From NCBI GenBank assembly GCA_945827785.1, contig CALZOR010000010.1, forward strand, positions 1 through 39,991: 39,991 nt of DNA, read 5' to 3'. This stretch comes from an uncultured Bacteroidales bacterium (lineage in GTDB: Bacteria; Bacteroidota; Bacteroidia; Bacteroidales; UBA932). Each line of letters starts with the position of its first letter. The first letter of the stretch is position 1. The position numbers and the translations under genes were made by a program. Below the pieces are notes generated by a model. It ran no database searches and was not told the DNA's origin. It worked only from the letters and a program-made list of their open reading frames with translations. Shown here piece after piece: positions 1 through 7,191 of the stretch.

Positions 1-1873
1 ATTCGACATAATTCTTGATTCTGTTCATGCTCAAGGTTGCATTTGCATCAAACCTAACCCACGGGGCAATCTGCCATGCAGCTGCAAGTTCAATGCCCCT
101 TCTGTATGCCCTGCCGACATTTTCCTTGATTGCATATCCGACATCCGAAAGACGGCCGGTCTCAAGAAGCATATCGAAATACTCCATGAAATAGAGATTT
201 GCACTTGCTGTAACTTTCTCAGCAGCAAACTCATACCCTATTTCGACATCGACCATTTTCTCAGGCTTCAGCTCTGGTTTCGAACCTCCGAGATTGTTTG
301 TGATGATAACCTCCTTGATATCGCTTCTGCTTGGCTCGCGGTTGCCCATGGCAGCGCTGACATAAGCCTTATGACCATTCATGTGGAAAGTAAGACCTGC
401 ACGAGGATTGAAGAAATGCCATGCAGTCTTGTAGCCGAGGTCAAGGTCATCCTCATCATCGACTCCGGCCATTTTCAACGAAACGCCCCTGTACTGAAGG
501 TCAAGATATGTAGTAAGCCATGAAATAGGAGTATATTCAGCTCTGGCAAAGACATTTGCCTCCCTCTTGACACTCCTGTTGTAGTACCATTCATTATCAG
601 CACTTATCGGGTAACGTCCTTCATAATCGTAGCCATCACCCAGAATCTCGTTCCAGAGAACCTCTCCATAGTGGTTTCCGTTGTACTGGGAAAGATTCAC
701 GCCACCGGTCACATTCAGCTTGTCTCCCTTGAACTTCACGTCTGAATTGACTACAAAGTAGTTATTGGTCTTGAACTTGCGGATTATGAAATCACTCTTT
801 GATGATGCAGTGTAATCGACTCCGTCACGGGTGAAGGTAAAATCCGAAGGGAAGCCGTACTTTGTGAATTTCTTCTTTGCCTTGTAATTTTCATACCATC
901 CGTCTCCCTTTGTCCAGTTGAAAGTAGTGCTCCAGAACACCCTTTCGCCGAACCGGCGGGTGTAGTTGAGCTGCAGATGATGCTGGGTATAATTGTCTGT
1001 ATCATTGTCATAGTACCTGACATTTCCGAGGGCATCAGTGTACTCTCCGGCTTCATTGTACCTTCTGTCATTCTTGTCATAAGCCTTCGAAATGTCAATA
1101 CCATTCCATGTTATGCCAGTATGCTGGTCACCCATGAGATAAGTGAGTTTCAATGAGTTACGTTCATTCATCCATCCAAGTGCAGCAAAAGCGGACTGAA
1201 CGCGGGCTTTGGCATTGCGGATGTATCCGTCCGTGAAATTCCTCGAATATGCTGCATCGAAATATACACCGGACTTGGTCAGCCCCGTTCCTGCAGAGAC
1301 CGTGGTCATGAAAGTGTTATATGAACCTGCCGCAACGTCAAAATTAGCATAAGGCTCAAGACCTACGGAAGCCGTGCTCATATTGATGCTGGCTCCGAAT
1401 GCCCCTGCTCCATTTGCCGATGTGCCAAGTCCCCTCTGAAGCTGGACAGAACTGAGGACATTGGAAAGAGACGGGATATTGACCCAGAACACCTCCTGCG
1501 CCTCTGCGTCATTGAGAGTGATGCCATTCAGTGTGACATTGATTTGCGATCCCTTTGACCCACGGACCGTCATCTTGGAGTATCCGATTCCCGTACCGCC
1601 CTCATTTACAGCCACTACCGACGGAGTAAGGTTCAGCTGCATAGGCAGGGAATTGATAGGGTTTGAAGCTCTGAGCTGCTCCTTGCCAACCATTGTGTAG
1701 GTCACAGGAGTTGATTTTCCGGCCCTTGAGGCCGATACCACAATGGAATCGAGTTTCTCGACTTTCTCAGCGGAATCAGTTTCCCGCTCTTCCACATTCG
1801 CGGCTGCCGCGAATGCAGGAATCAGCGACAGAGTCGCTGCAAACATAAAAAAACCTCGCATAATTTTGTTCAT
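1..1873 (-). CDS. TonB-dependent outer-membrane receptor, probable thiamin/TPP importer (3' end outside window)
   Basis: About 624 codons are visible; the C-terminal part lies beyond base 1. I chose the ATG at 1873, which gives a start MNKIMRGFFMF and a signal peptide ending near AAA. A second in-frame ATG lies at 1861. After a short linker comes the plug domain (SIVVSASR, then TVRGSKGSQINVTLNGI, LSSVQLQRGLGTSANGAGAFG), followed by many amphipathic beta-strand stretches of the barrel. Receptors of this family take ligands across the outer membrane using TonB energy. Sequence alone does not give the ligand, but the leader carries a clear TPP riboswitch, and TPP-regulated TonB receptors in Bacteroidota are known thiamin-compound importers. 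The thiamin assignment is therefore inference from regulation. It appears to be a single-gene unit at this end. Confidence 0.9.
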   Translation of the reverse strand, partial: MNKIMRGFFMFAATLSLIPAFAAAANVEERETDSAEKVEKLDSIVVSASRAGKSTPVTYTMVGKEQLRASNPINSLPMQLNLTPSVVAVNEGGTGIGYSKMTVRGSKGSQINVTLNGITLNDAEAQEVFWVNIPSLSNVLSSVQLQRGLGTSANGAGAFGASINMSTASVGLEPYANFDVAAGSYNTFMTTVSAGTGLTKSGVYFDAAYSRNFTDGYIRNAKARVQSAFAALGWMNERNSLKLTYLMGDQHTGITWNGIDISKAYDKNDRRYNEAGEYTDALGNVRYYDNDTDNYTQHHLQLNYTRRFGERVFWSTTFNWTKGDGWYENYKAKKKFTKYGFPSDFTFTRDGVDYTASSKSDFIIRKFKTNNYFVVNSDVKFKGDKLNVTGGVNLSQYNGNHYGEVLWNEILGDGYDYEGRYPISADNEWYYNRSVKREANVFARAEYTPISWLTTYLDLQYRGVSLKMAGVDDEDDLDLGYKTAWHFFNPRAGLTFHMNGHKAYVSAAMGNREPSRSDIKEVIITNNLGGSKPELKPEKMVDVEIGYEFAAEKVTASANLYFMEYFDMLLETGRLSDVGYAIKENVGRAYRRGIELAAAWQIAPWVRFDANATLSMNRIKNYVE

Positions 1874-1904
1874 TACGCAAGGGCAGCGCATCCGCGCTTG
1901 AGAT

Positions 1905-1979
1905 CGCATTTCCCTTCGACGGTACTAACCGTATCAGGTTCAACGGGTATAATCTCAGCCATAAATGGCACCCCAGCAG
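1905..1979 (-). promoter_or_regulatory. TPP riboswitch (THI element)
   Basis: Read on the minus strand the leader contains the conserved THI-box pieces in order: CTGCTGGGGTGCC, GGCTGAGA, ACCCGTTGAACCTGAT, then an ACGGT-TAGT-ACCGT hairpin and GAAGGGAAA. This is the aptamer core that binds thiamin pyrophosphate. It ends about 30 nt before the receptor start codon. Between aptamer and start lies a small hairpin (AGCGC/GCGCT, 1885-1898). CCCTT at 1879-1883 is complementary to the conserved AAGGG at 1912-1916, so the two could pair and mask the start region. That expression-platform idea is inference. TPP should lower receptor expression. Confidence 0.95.
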
Positions 1980-2000
1980 TTATTTAAAAATATAAACTAA

Positions 2001-2183
2001 CTCAAGTTTCGCAAGTTATAACTTATTATGATCCTGAGGGTTGTGCCGCTTGCGAAACTTCTTCCCACCGCACATTTCCCTTTCTACGAGGACCTATCCC
2101 TAAATCCCTTCCCCCGGGGAAGGGACTTACTATCGACCTAAAGGTCTCTAAATATGGTAGTTTCGCTAAATGCGAAACTTAAA
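2001..2183 (+). repeat. Modular palindromic repeat element, full copy A (MITE-like)
   Basis: This 183-bp stretch matches copy B (28557-28738) on the opposite strand at roughly 95 percent by eye. It has terminal inverted repeats AAGTTTCGCA. Inside, AAGTTTCGCAAG (2004-2015) faces CTTGCGAAACTT (2049-2060). A stem TCCCTTCCCC/GGGGAAGGGA (2105-2125) and the small palindrome GACCTAAAGGTC follow, and it closes with the hairpin GTTTCGC/GCGAAAC (2160-2178). Flanks TAAACTAA (1993-2000) and TAATCTAA (2184-2191) agree at 7 of 8 positions, as an eroded target duplication would. It carries no coding sequence. It lies between the TPP riboswitch and the stop codon of the glutaminyl cyclase gene. Confidence 0.85.
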
Positions 2184-2187
2184 TAAT

Positions 2188-2961
2188 CTAACTCTTCATC
2201 TTCTTCAGTCGCACCTGATACAGCCTCGGCCAGTTCTTTCCCGTAAGATAGATGTTGCCATTCTGAGGATCGAATGCTATTCCGTTGAGAACGTCCGTCT
2301 CAATGGTGCGCAGACTTCGTGGCAACAACCCCGTACAGTCAATGATTCCCTCGACCTTGCCGTCCCTTGGGTTGATGATAACGATCTGGTCGGTGGTATA
2401 GACATTGGCCCATATCCTGCCGTCAATCCATTCCAGTTCATTGAGATATCTGACCGGACGACCGTCCAAGGTGACATTTAACTTGCGTTTCAAAGCAAAT
2501 TCCCCATCCATAAAATAGAGAGTCGCTGATCCGTCGGAAGCAATGAGCTGTTTTCCGTCCGTTGTCAGTCCCCATCCCTCACGGGGATATTTCCAGGTAC
2601 TCCTGTACTCGAGAGTAGCCGCATCATAGATAAAAGCTACACGGCTCTCCCAAGTGAGGATGTAGAGGTTTCCATCGAGAATGACAGAACCCTCGACGAA
2701 ATATTTCCTGTCGAAATCCATACGCGACAAGGCCTCACCCGTCTCAATATCGACACGACGGAACGTGGACTTGCCTTTCAGGCCGGTACTCTCATACATC
2801 TGGCCACCCTCAAAGAAAAGGCCTTGGGTGTAGGATTCGGTGTCGTGCGGATATTCCGCGACTACCTCCACCTTATAATATACCGGCTCCGATCCGCTGC
2901 ATGAGGATGCAACCAGAACCGCAGCGGCAGCCAAAAGTATGGATTTCAAAATTTTCATCAT
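2188..2961 (-). CDS. Glutaminyl-peptide cyclotransferase-like lipoprotein (plant-type glutamine cyclotransferase family)
   Basis: The 257-residue product has a lipoprotein signal with lipobox ASSC and Cys21 as the likely lipidated residue. The body shows glutamine cyclotransferase (beta-propeller) family signatures in order: PHDTESYTQGL, YESTG, GWGLT, SDGS, LNELEW, VLNGIAFD and TGKNWP. The family converts N-terminal glutamine to pyroglutamate, and this copy should act in the periplasm, membrane-anchored. Its ATG overlaps the pyrG stop codon (TAATG), so it is translationally coupled to pyrG. Its own TAG stop lies inside the right-hand flank of repeat copy A, so the insertion sits exactly at the gene's end. 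The family call is firm; the in vivo substrates are unknown. Confidence 0.85.
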   Translation of the reverse strand: MMKILKSILLAAAAVLVASSCSGSEPVYYKVEVVAEYPHDTESYTQGLFFEGGQMYESTGLKGKSTFRRVDIETGEALSRMDFDRKYFVEGSVILDGNLYILTWESRVAFIYDAATLEYRSTWKYPREGWGLTTDGKQLIASDGSATLYFMDGEFALKRKLNVTLDGRPVRYLNELEWIDGRIWANVYTTDQIVIINPRDGKVEGIIDCTGLLPRSLRTIETDVLNGIAFDPQNGNIYLTGKNWPRLYQVRLKKMKS

Positions 2962-4577
2962 TATTTTCTGTTTGCCTGATGCTCCAGGGCAGCTTTCACG
3001 AAAGCGACAAATATCGGCTGGGGATGCTCAGGAGTACTCTTGAGCTCCGGATGGAACTGAACCCCGATGAAGAACGGATGTGAAGGAATCTCCACAATCT
3101 CCACAAGTCCGGTGTCCGGATTCCTGCCCGATGCTGTCATTCCGGCTGCTTCTACAGCATCAAGATAGTCATTATTGAATTCATATCTGTGACGGTGGCG
3201 CTCTGAAATAATGTCTGTTCCATATATCTTTTCAGCGAGCGAACCTGCTTTCAGGGCACATTGATATGCTCCGAGTCTCATGGTACCGCCTTTGATTGTC
3301 GTACTCTTCTGGTCTTCCATCAGGTCAATGACTGGATTTGACGTCGCAGGATTTACCTCGGTCGAGACTGCATCGGAAAGACCGAGCACATTGCGGGCAA
3401 ACTCAACTACGCACATCTGCATTCCAAGGCAGATTCCGAAGAACGGAAGTCCATTTTCACGGGCATAGCGTATCGCAACGATCTTGCCTTCCAGTCCCCT
3501 CTCCCCGAATCCGGGTGCAACAAGCACGGCATCCATTCCGGAAAGTTTCTCTGCAACATTCTCATTATCAATGTATTCACTATGGATACTATGCACATTG
3601 ACCTTGCATTCATTTGCTGCTCCGGCGTGGACGAAGGACTCCAGAATGGATTTGTATGCATCCTGAAGCTCAACATATTTGCCTACAAGGGCAATGTCCA
3701 CAGTCTTCTTCGGACTGGCAAGTTTATCGAGAAACTCATTCCAACGTCTGAGATCCGGCTCGGGAGCGTCCTTGATTCCGAAGTGTTCAAGGACGAGTGT
3801 ATCCAGGTTTTCCGCCTTCATATTCAGCGGAACCTGATAGATAGAAGGGGCATCAATCGACTGGATCACGTGTCCCGGCTTCACATTGCAGAACAGGGCC
3901 ATCTTGCGACGGAGTTCGGGCGTGAGTTCATGCTCGGTACGGCAGACCACGATGTCCGGCTGCACTCCCCATCTCTGAAGCTGCTGTACCGAATGCTGGG
4001 TCGGCTTGGTCTTGAGTTCCTTTGCAGCGCTCAGATATGGAACCAGAGTCAGATGAATGGTCATGCAGTCATCTTCCGGCAATTCCCACCTGAGCTGGCG
4101 GACCGCTTCCACAAACGGCTGTGACTCCATGTCTCCTACGGTTCCACCGATTTCCGTGATAATGATGTCATACTCACCGGTTTTACCGAGCAGGAGCATT
4201 CTGCGCTTGATTTCGTCCGTGATGTGAGGAACAATCTGGACGGTTTTGCCAAGATAAGCGCCTTCGCGCTCCTTGGTGATGACTGTGTTGTAGATTTTAC
4301 CCGTCGTGACATTGTTGGCTTTTGAAGTGTGGACTCCGAGGAAGCGCTCATAATGTCCGAGGTCAAGATCTGTTTCAGCTCCATCCTCAGTTACATAACA
4401 CTCCCCGTGCTCATAGGGATTGAGTGTTCCCGGGTCGATGTTGATGTAGGGGTCAAATTTCTGGATGGTAACTCTGAGACCTCTCGCCTGCAAGAGTTTC
4501 GCAAGGGAGGCGGAAATGATTCCTTTGCCTAATGAGGAGGCAACTCCACCTGAAACGAATACAAATTTTGTGTCCAT
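2961..4577 (-). CDS. pyrG: CTP synthase
   Basis: The protein of 538 residues makes CTP from UTP, ATP and glutamine, the last step of pyrimidine nucleotide synthesis. The N-terminal synthetase domain opens with FVSGGVASSLGKG (P-loop, residues 7-19) and contains FDPYINIDPGTLNPYEHGE. The C-terminal class I amidotransferase domain has the nucleophile Cys383 in GICLGMQ and the His509/Glu511 pair in QFHPE. Length is normal and all catalytic residues are present. It is the first gene of a two-gene unit with the cyclase lipoprotein, and it is divergent from the 5-alpha-reductase-like gene. Confidence 0.98.
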   Translation of the reverse strand: MDTKFVFVSGGVASSLGKGIISASLAKLLQARGLRVTIQKFDPYINIDPGTLNPYEHGECYVTEDGAETDLDLGHYERFLGVHTSKANNVTTGKIYNTVITKEREGAYLGKTVQIVPHITDEIKRRMLLLGKTGEYDIIITEIGGTVGDMESQPFVEAVRQLRWELPEDDCMTIHLTLVPYLSAAKELKTKPTQHSVQQLQRWGVQPDIVVCRTEHELTPELRRKMALFCNVKPGHVIQSIDAPSIYQVPLNMKAENLDTLVLEHFGIKDAPEPDLRRWNEFLDKLASPKKTVDIALVGKYVELQDAYKSILESFVHAGAANECKVNVHSIHSEYIDNENVAEKLSGMDAVLVAPGFGERGLEGKIVAIRYARENGLPFFGICLGMQMCVVEFARNVLGLSDAVSTEVNPATSNPVIDLMEDQKSTTIKGGTMRLGAYQCALKAGSLAEKIYGTDIISERHRHRYEFNNDYLDAVEAAGMTASGRNPDTGLVEIVEIPSHPFFIGVQFHPELKSTPEHPQPIFVAFVKAALEHQANRK

Positions 4578-4605
4578 AAGAGAAAAAAGTTCGTTAACAG
4601 GGGCA

Positions 4606-4613
4606 CAAAAGTA
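4606..4613 (-). promoter_or_regulatory. Putative Bacteroidota -7 box for pyrG
   Basis: The minus strand reads TACTTTTG, a match to the TAnnTTTG consensus of Bacteroidota primary sigma promoters. It lies about 30 nt before the pyrG start in an AT-rich divergent spacer. The -33 element is weak (a TTTT run about 20 nt upstream). Confidence 0.5.
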
Positions 4614-4644
4614 AGCAAAAAAACTGATTTGAGAAAATCTTTAT

Positions 4645-4652
4645 TAACTTTG
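4645..4652 (+). promoter_or_regulatory. Putative Bacteroidota -7 box for the 5-alpha-reductase-like gene
   Basis: TAACTTTG matches TAnnTTTG and would start transcription around 4660, about 35 nt before the ATG. A TTTG lies only 13 nt upstream, which is closer than usual, so the -33 assignment is unsure. Confidence 0.5.
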
Positions 4653-4692
4653 CGGGCGTTTTTGTACTGAACCTTATTCTACACCTGAAAAA

Positions 4693-5472
4693 ATGAGTAC
4701 CTATTATATTATACTTTCAGCAATGGCCGTGATGGCCCTTATAGTCTTTATTGTTCTTTTTTTTCTGAATGCCGGATATGGATATCTTTCGACATCCAAC
4801 TGGGGCCCGAAAATCAATAACAAGACAGCCTGGGTACTGATGGAATGTCCTGCATTCCTCTTTCTCCTTTATTATACACTTGACTTTGCAGCATCCGGAG
4901 TGGAAACCGGGAATGACAAGCTCGTACTTTATGTAATGGCCGGTCTTTTCCTTCTGCACTATTTCCAGAGGTCGTTCATCTTCCCTTTCCTGATGAGAGG
5001 GAAAAGCAAAATGCCGATTGCAGTCATGGCTATGGGGATGGTTTTCAACACTTTGAACGCCTATCTCATTGCCGGATGGCTCTATAAGGAAGCACCGGCA
5101 GGTCTCTATGGACCCGACTGGTTCACAAGTCCTCAGTTCATTCTCGGAACAATGGTCTTCTTCCTCGGCATGTTCATAAACATGCAGTCAGACCACATTA
5201 TCAGGCATCTCCGCAAGCCTGGAGACACAAAGCATTATATTCCCCGCAAGGGACTGTATAAATATGTGACTTCTGCCAATTATTTCGGAGAACTGACCGA
5301 GTGGATAGGTTACGCCATCCTTACATGGTCGCCTGCAGGCCTTCTTTTCGCAATCTGGACATTTGCGAACCTTGGTCCGAGAGCAAAGAATCTCACCAAG
5401 AAATACGAGCAGGAGTTTGGTGAGGAATACAAGGCCATGCACAAGAAGAATTTGATTCCTTTCATTTGGTAA
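4693..5472 (+). CDS. Steroid 5-alpha-reductase family membrane protein (SRD5A-like)
   Basis: This is a 259-residue polytopic membrane protein with an N-terminal hydrophobic helix (about residues 5-27) and several further helices. HYFQRSFIFPF (89-99) and the C-terminal block YKYVTSANYFGE (189-200) followed by Glu203-Trp204 are hallmarks of the 3-oxo-5-alpha-steroid 4-dehydrogenase family. Family members use NADPH to reduce an enone double bond next to a 3-keto group. The next gene, 19 bp downstream, is an OYE-type reductase. In some gut Bacteroidales a 5-alpha- and a 5-beta-reductase of these two types act together on 3-oxo-delta4 bile acids and steroids. That role is inferred; a different lipid enone substrate cannot be excluded. 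The family call is solid. Confidence 0.85.
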   Translation: MSTYYIILSAMAVMALIVFIVLFFLNAGYGYLSTSNWGPKINNKTAWVLMECPAFLFLLYYTLDFAASGVETGNDKLVLYVMAGLFLLHYFQRSFIFPFLMRGKSKMPIAVMAMGMVFNTLNAYLIAGWLYKEAPAGLYGPDWFTSPQFILGTMVFFLGMFINMQSDHIIRHLRKPGDTKHYIPRKGLYKYVTSANYFGELTEWIGYAILTWSPAGLLFAIWTFANLGPRAKNLTKKYEQEFGEEYKAMHKKNLIPFIW

Positions 5473-5491
5473 TTTATTGTAGTTCAATAAT

Positions 5492-6751
5492 ATGAGTGAA
5501 TTATTCACACCTTATAAACTTGGTCCTGTGACACTTCGGAACAGGACCATTCGTTCTGCAGCTTTTGAAGCGATGTGCAAGGACAACAAACCGACTCAGG
5601 AACTTTTCGACTATCACACTGCCGTTGCAAGAGGCGGAATAGGAATGACAACCGTTGCCTATGCTGCGGTTTGTGAAAGCGGACTTTCCTTTAACTCCCA
5701 GCTTTGGCTTCGTCCGGAAGTTGTTCCCGAACTGAAGAAACTTACCGATGCCATCCATGCCGAGGGAGCCAAGGCCAGCATTCAGCTCGGCCATTGCGGA
5801 AACATGACTCACAGGAGTACATGCCACTGTACTCCGATCGGAGCAATCAACGGATTCAATCTCTACTCTCCTACTTTCTACAGGAAGATGACCAGGGATG
5901 ATATCGAGTTTGTCGCAAAGTCTTTCGGTGAGGCAACAAAGCTCTGCATAGAGGCTGGATTTGATGCCGTGGAGGTTCATGCCGGACATGGTTATCTGAT
6001 TTCCCAGTTCCTTTCTCCATATACCAACCGCCGCAAGGATGAGTTCGGCGGCAGTCTTGAGAACAGGATGAGGTTCATGAGAATGTGTATCAGCGAGGTC
6101 GTGAAGGCCGGAAAAGGAAAGATTGCTCTTACAGCCAAGCTGAACACAAGGGACGGCTTTAAAGGTGGTCAGGAAACAGAGGAATTGATTGAGGTCGCAA
6201 AGGAGCTTCAAAGGCTTGGTATTGAAGCAATTACGCTTTCAGGAGGTTTTGTGAGCAGACAGCCTATGTATGTTATGAGGGGTGAGTTCCCGGTCAAGAC
6301 CATCGTACATTATTTCCCTTGGAAGCAGTGGTGGCTCAAGGCAGGAGTTCTTCTTGGAGGCAGGATTGTTGCTCCGACAGTGCCTTTCAAGCACTTGTTC
6401 TTCCTTGAAGATGCAAAGAAATTCCAGGCGGCAATGCCTGATTTTCCTTTCATCTATGTCGGAGGTGTCACCAGCCGTGCTGATGCCGACAAGGTCATGG
6501 AAGAAGGCTTCCCTCTTCTGCAAATGGGACGCGCCGTGCTGGAGGATACCGACTTCGTGAACAAGATGAAGGCTGATGAGAATCATTGCAGTGCTTGTGA
6601 GCATAGCAATTTCTGTGTGGGAAGGATGTATTCAAGGTCAATGCAGTGCCACAAGAGATGCATTGACATTACTCCGGCCCTTGAGAAGGAGGTTGCCAGG
6701 GTCAATGCGCGCAATGACAAACGCGAACGTAATTTAGGATATAAAAAATAG
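5492..6751 (+). CDS. NADH:flavin oxidoreductase / Old Yellow Enzyme family reductase, possible 5-beta-steroid reductase type
   Basis: The 419-residue protein is an FMN TIM-barrel enzyme starting LFTPYKLGPVTLRNR. The active-site block runs from His163 and His166 (HAGHGYLISQFLSP) to RKDEFGG at about 181-187. After the barrel, Cys366, 369, 375, 386 and 390 form a motif like the [4Fe-4S] site of 2,4-dienoyl-CoA reductase and BaiCD/BaiH-type enzymes. The large FAD/NAD domain of those long enzymes is absent, because the protein ends soon after the cysteines. Electrons must therefore come from a partner or directly from NAD(P)H. It sits 19 bp behind the SRD5A-like gene, which suggests reduction of an enone such as a 3-oxo-delta4 steroid. 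The substrate is inference. The stop codon abuts the RNase P RNA. Confidence 0.85.
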   Translation: MSELFTPYKLGPVTLRNRTIRSAAFEAMCKDNKPTQELFDYHTAVARGGIGMTTVAYAAVCESGLSFNSQLWLRPEVVPELKKLTDAIHAEGAKASIQLGHCGNMTHRSTCHCTPIGAINGFNLYSPTFYRKMTRDDIEFVAKSFGEATKLCIEAGFDAVEVHAGHGYLISQFLSPYTNRRKDEFGGSLENRMRFMRMCISEVVKAGKGKIALTAKLNTRDGFKGGQETEELIEVAKELQRLGIEAITLSGGFVSRQPMYVMRGEFPVKTIVHYFPWKQWWLKAGVLLGGRIVAPTVPFKHLFFLEDAKKFQAAMPDFPFIYVGGVTSRADADKVMEEGFPLLQMGRAVLEDTDFVNKMKADENHCSACEHSNFCVGRMYSRSMQCHKRCIDITPALEKEVARVNARNDKRERNLGYKK

Positions 6752-7088
6752 GTGGGACGCTTCTGTCGCTATATGTCGGCCCCGGCCTACATATAGAGGA
6801 AAGTCCGGACAGGCAAGGGCACCCCGCAGCGGAAATCGCTGATGGGAGTAATCTTATGGAAGCCGTAACAGAAAATGACCGCCCGAAAGGGTAAGGGTGA
6901 AAACGTGAGGCAAGAGCTCACGACGCCGTATGGCGACATGCGACGGGTACGGCCCCGGGGCCTGCAAGACCAAATATACCGGGAAGCACCGGCCGAAAGG
7001 CTGTGCAAGAGGCTGCCCGCTTCTTCCCGGGGGGTAGGTTGCGAAGATAAATGACAGATTAAAACAGAAACCGGCTTACGGTTCCACC
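6752..7088 (+). ncRNA. rnpB: RNase P RNA, bacterial class A
   Basis: The RNA shows the universally conserved blocks GAGGAAAGTCCGGACA near 6795-6811 (5' half of P4 and neighbours) and ACAGAAACCGGCTTA near 7065-7080 (3' half). The terminal stem P1 forms between GTGGGAC (6752-6758) and GTTCCAC (7081-7087), which sets the ends. It is the catalytic subunit that trims the 5' ends of tRNA precursors. Its 5' end directly follows the stop codon of the OYE-family gene with no spacer, so the promoter must lie inside that gene or the RNA is cut from a longer transcript. A terminator follows. Confidence 0.95.
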
Positions 7089-7104
7089 TAAAATCAAGGA
7101 GAGG

Positions 7105-7130
7105 CCGACCCAAAAAAGGGTCGGTTTCTT
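7105..7130 (+). terminator. Intrinsic terminator after rnpB
   Basis: The stem CCGACCC (7105-7111) / GGGTCGG (7118-7124) has an A6 loop and is followed by TTTCTT. It ends rnpB and separates it from the convergent lipoprotein gene. Confidence 0.8.
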
Positions 7131-7191
7131 ACATTATATAGAGTGATGATGAGTTGTCGGAAAACCGACAACTACACAGCGGCCTTCCTAA

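Noticed and set aside
2105..2125. The G/C-rich hairpin of the repeat as an ordinary terminator
   Set aside because: There is no T-run on either side, and it occurs in both full copies as part of a larger conserved unit, so it is treated as part of the repeat.
3582..4124. 180-codon open frame on the plus strand
   Set aside because: It lies fully antisense to pyrG, which has all catalytic motifs; no promoter or recognisable domain.
5501..6211. 236-codon open frame on the minus strand
   Set aside because: Antisense to the OYE-family gene; composition is that of a shadow frame and no domain is recognised.
6787..7113. 108-codon open frame on the minus strand
   Set aside because: It is antisense to the RNase P RNA and crosses its terminator.
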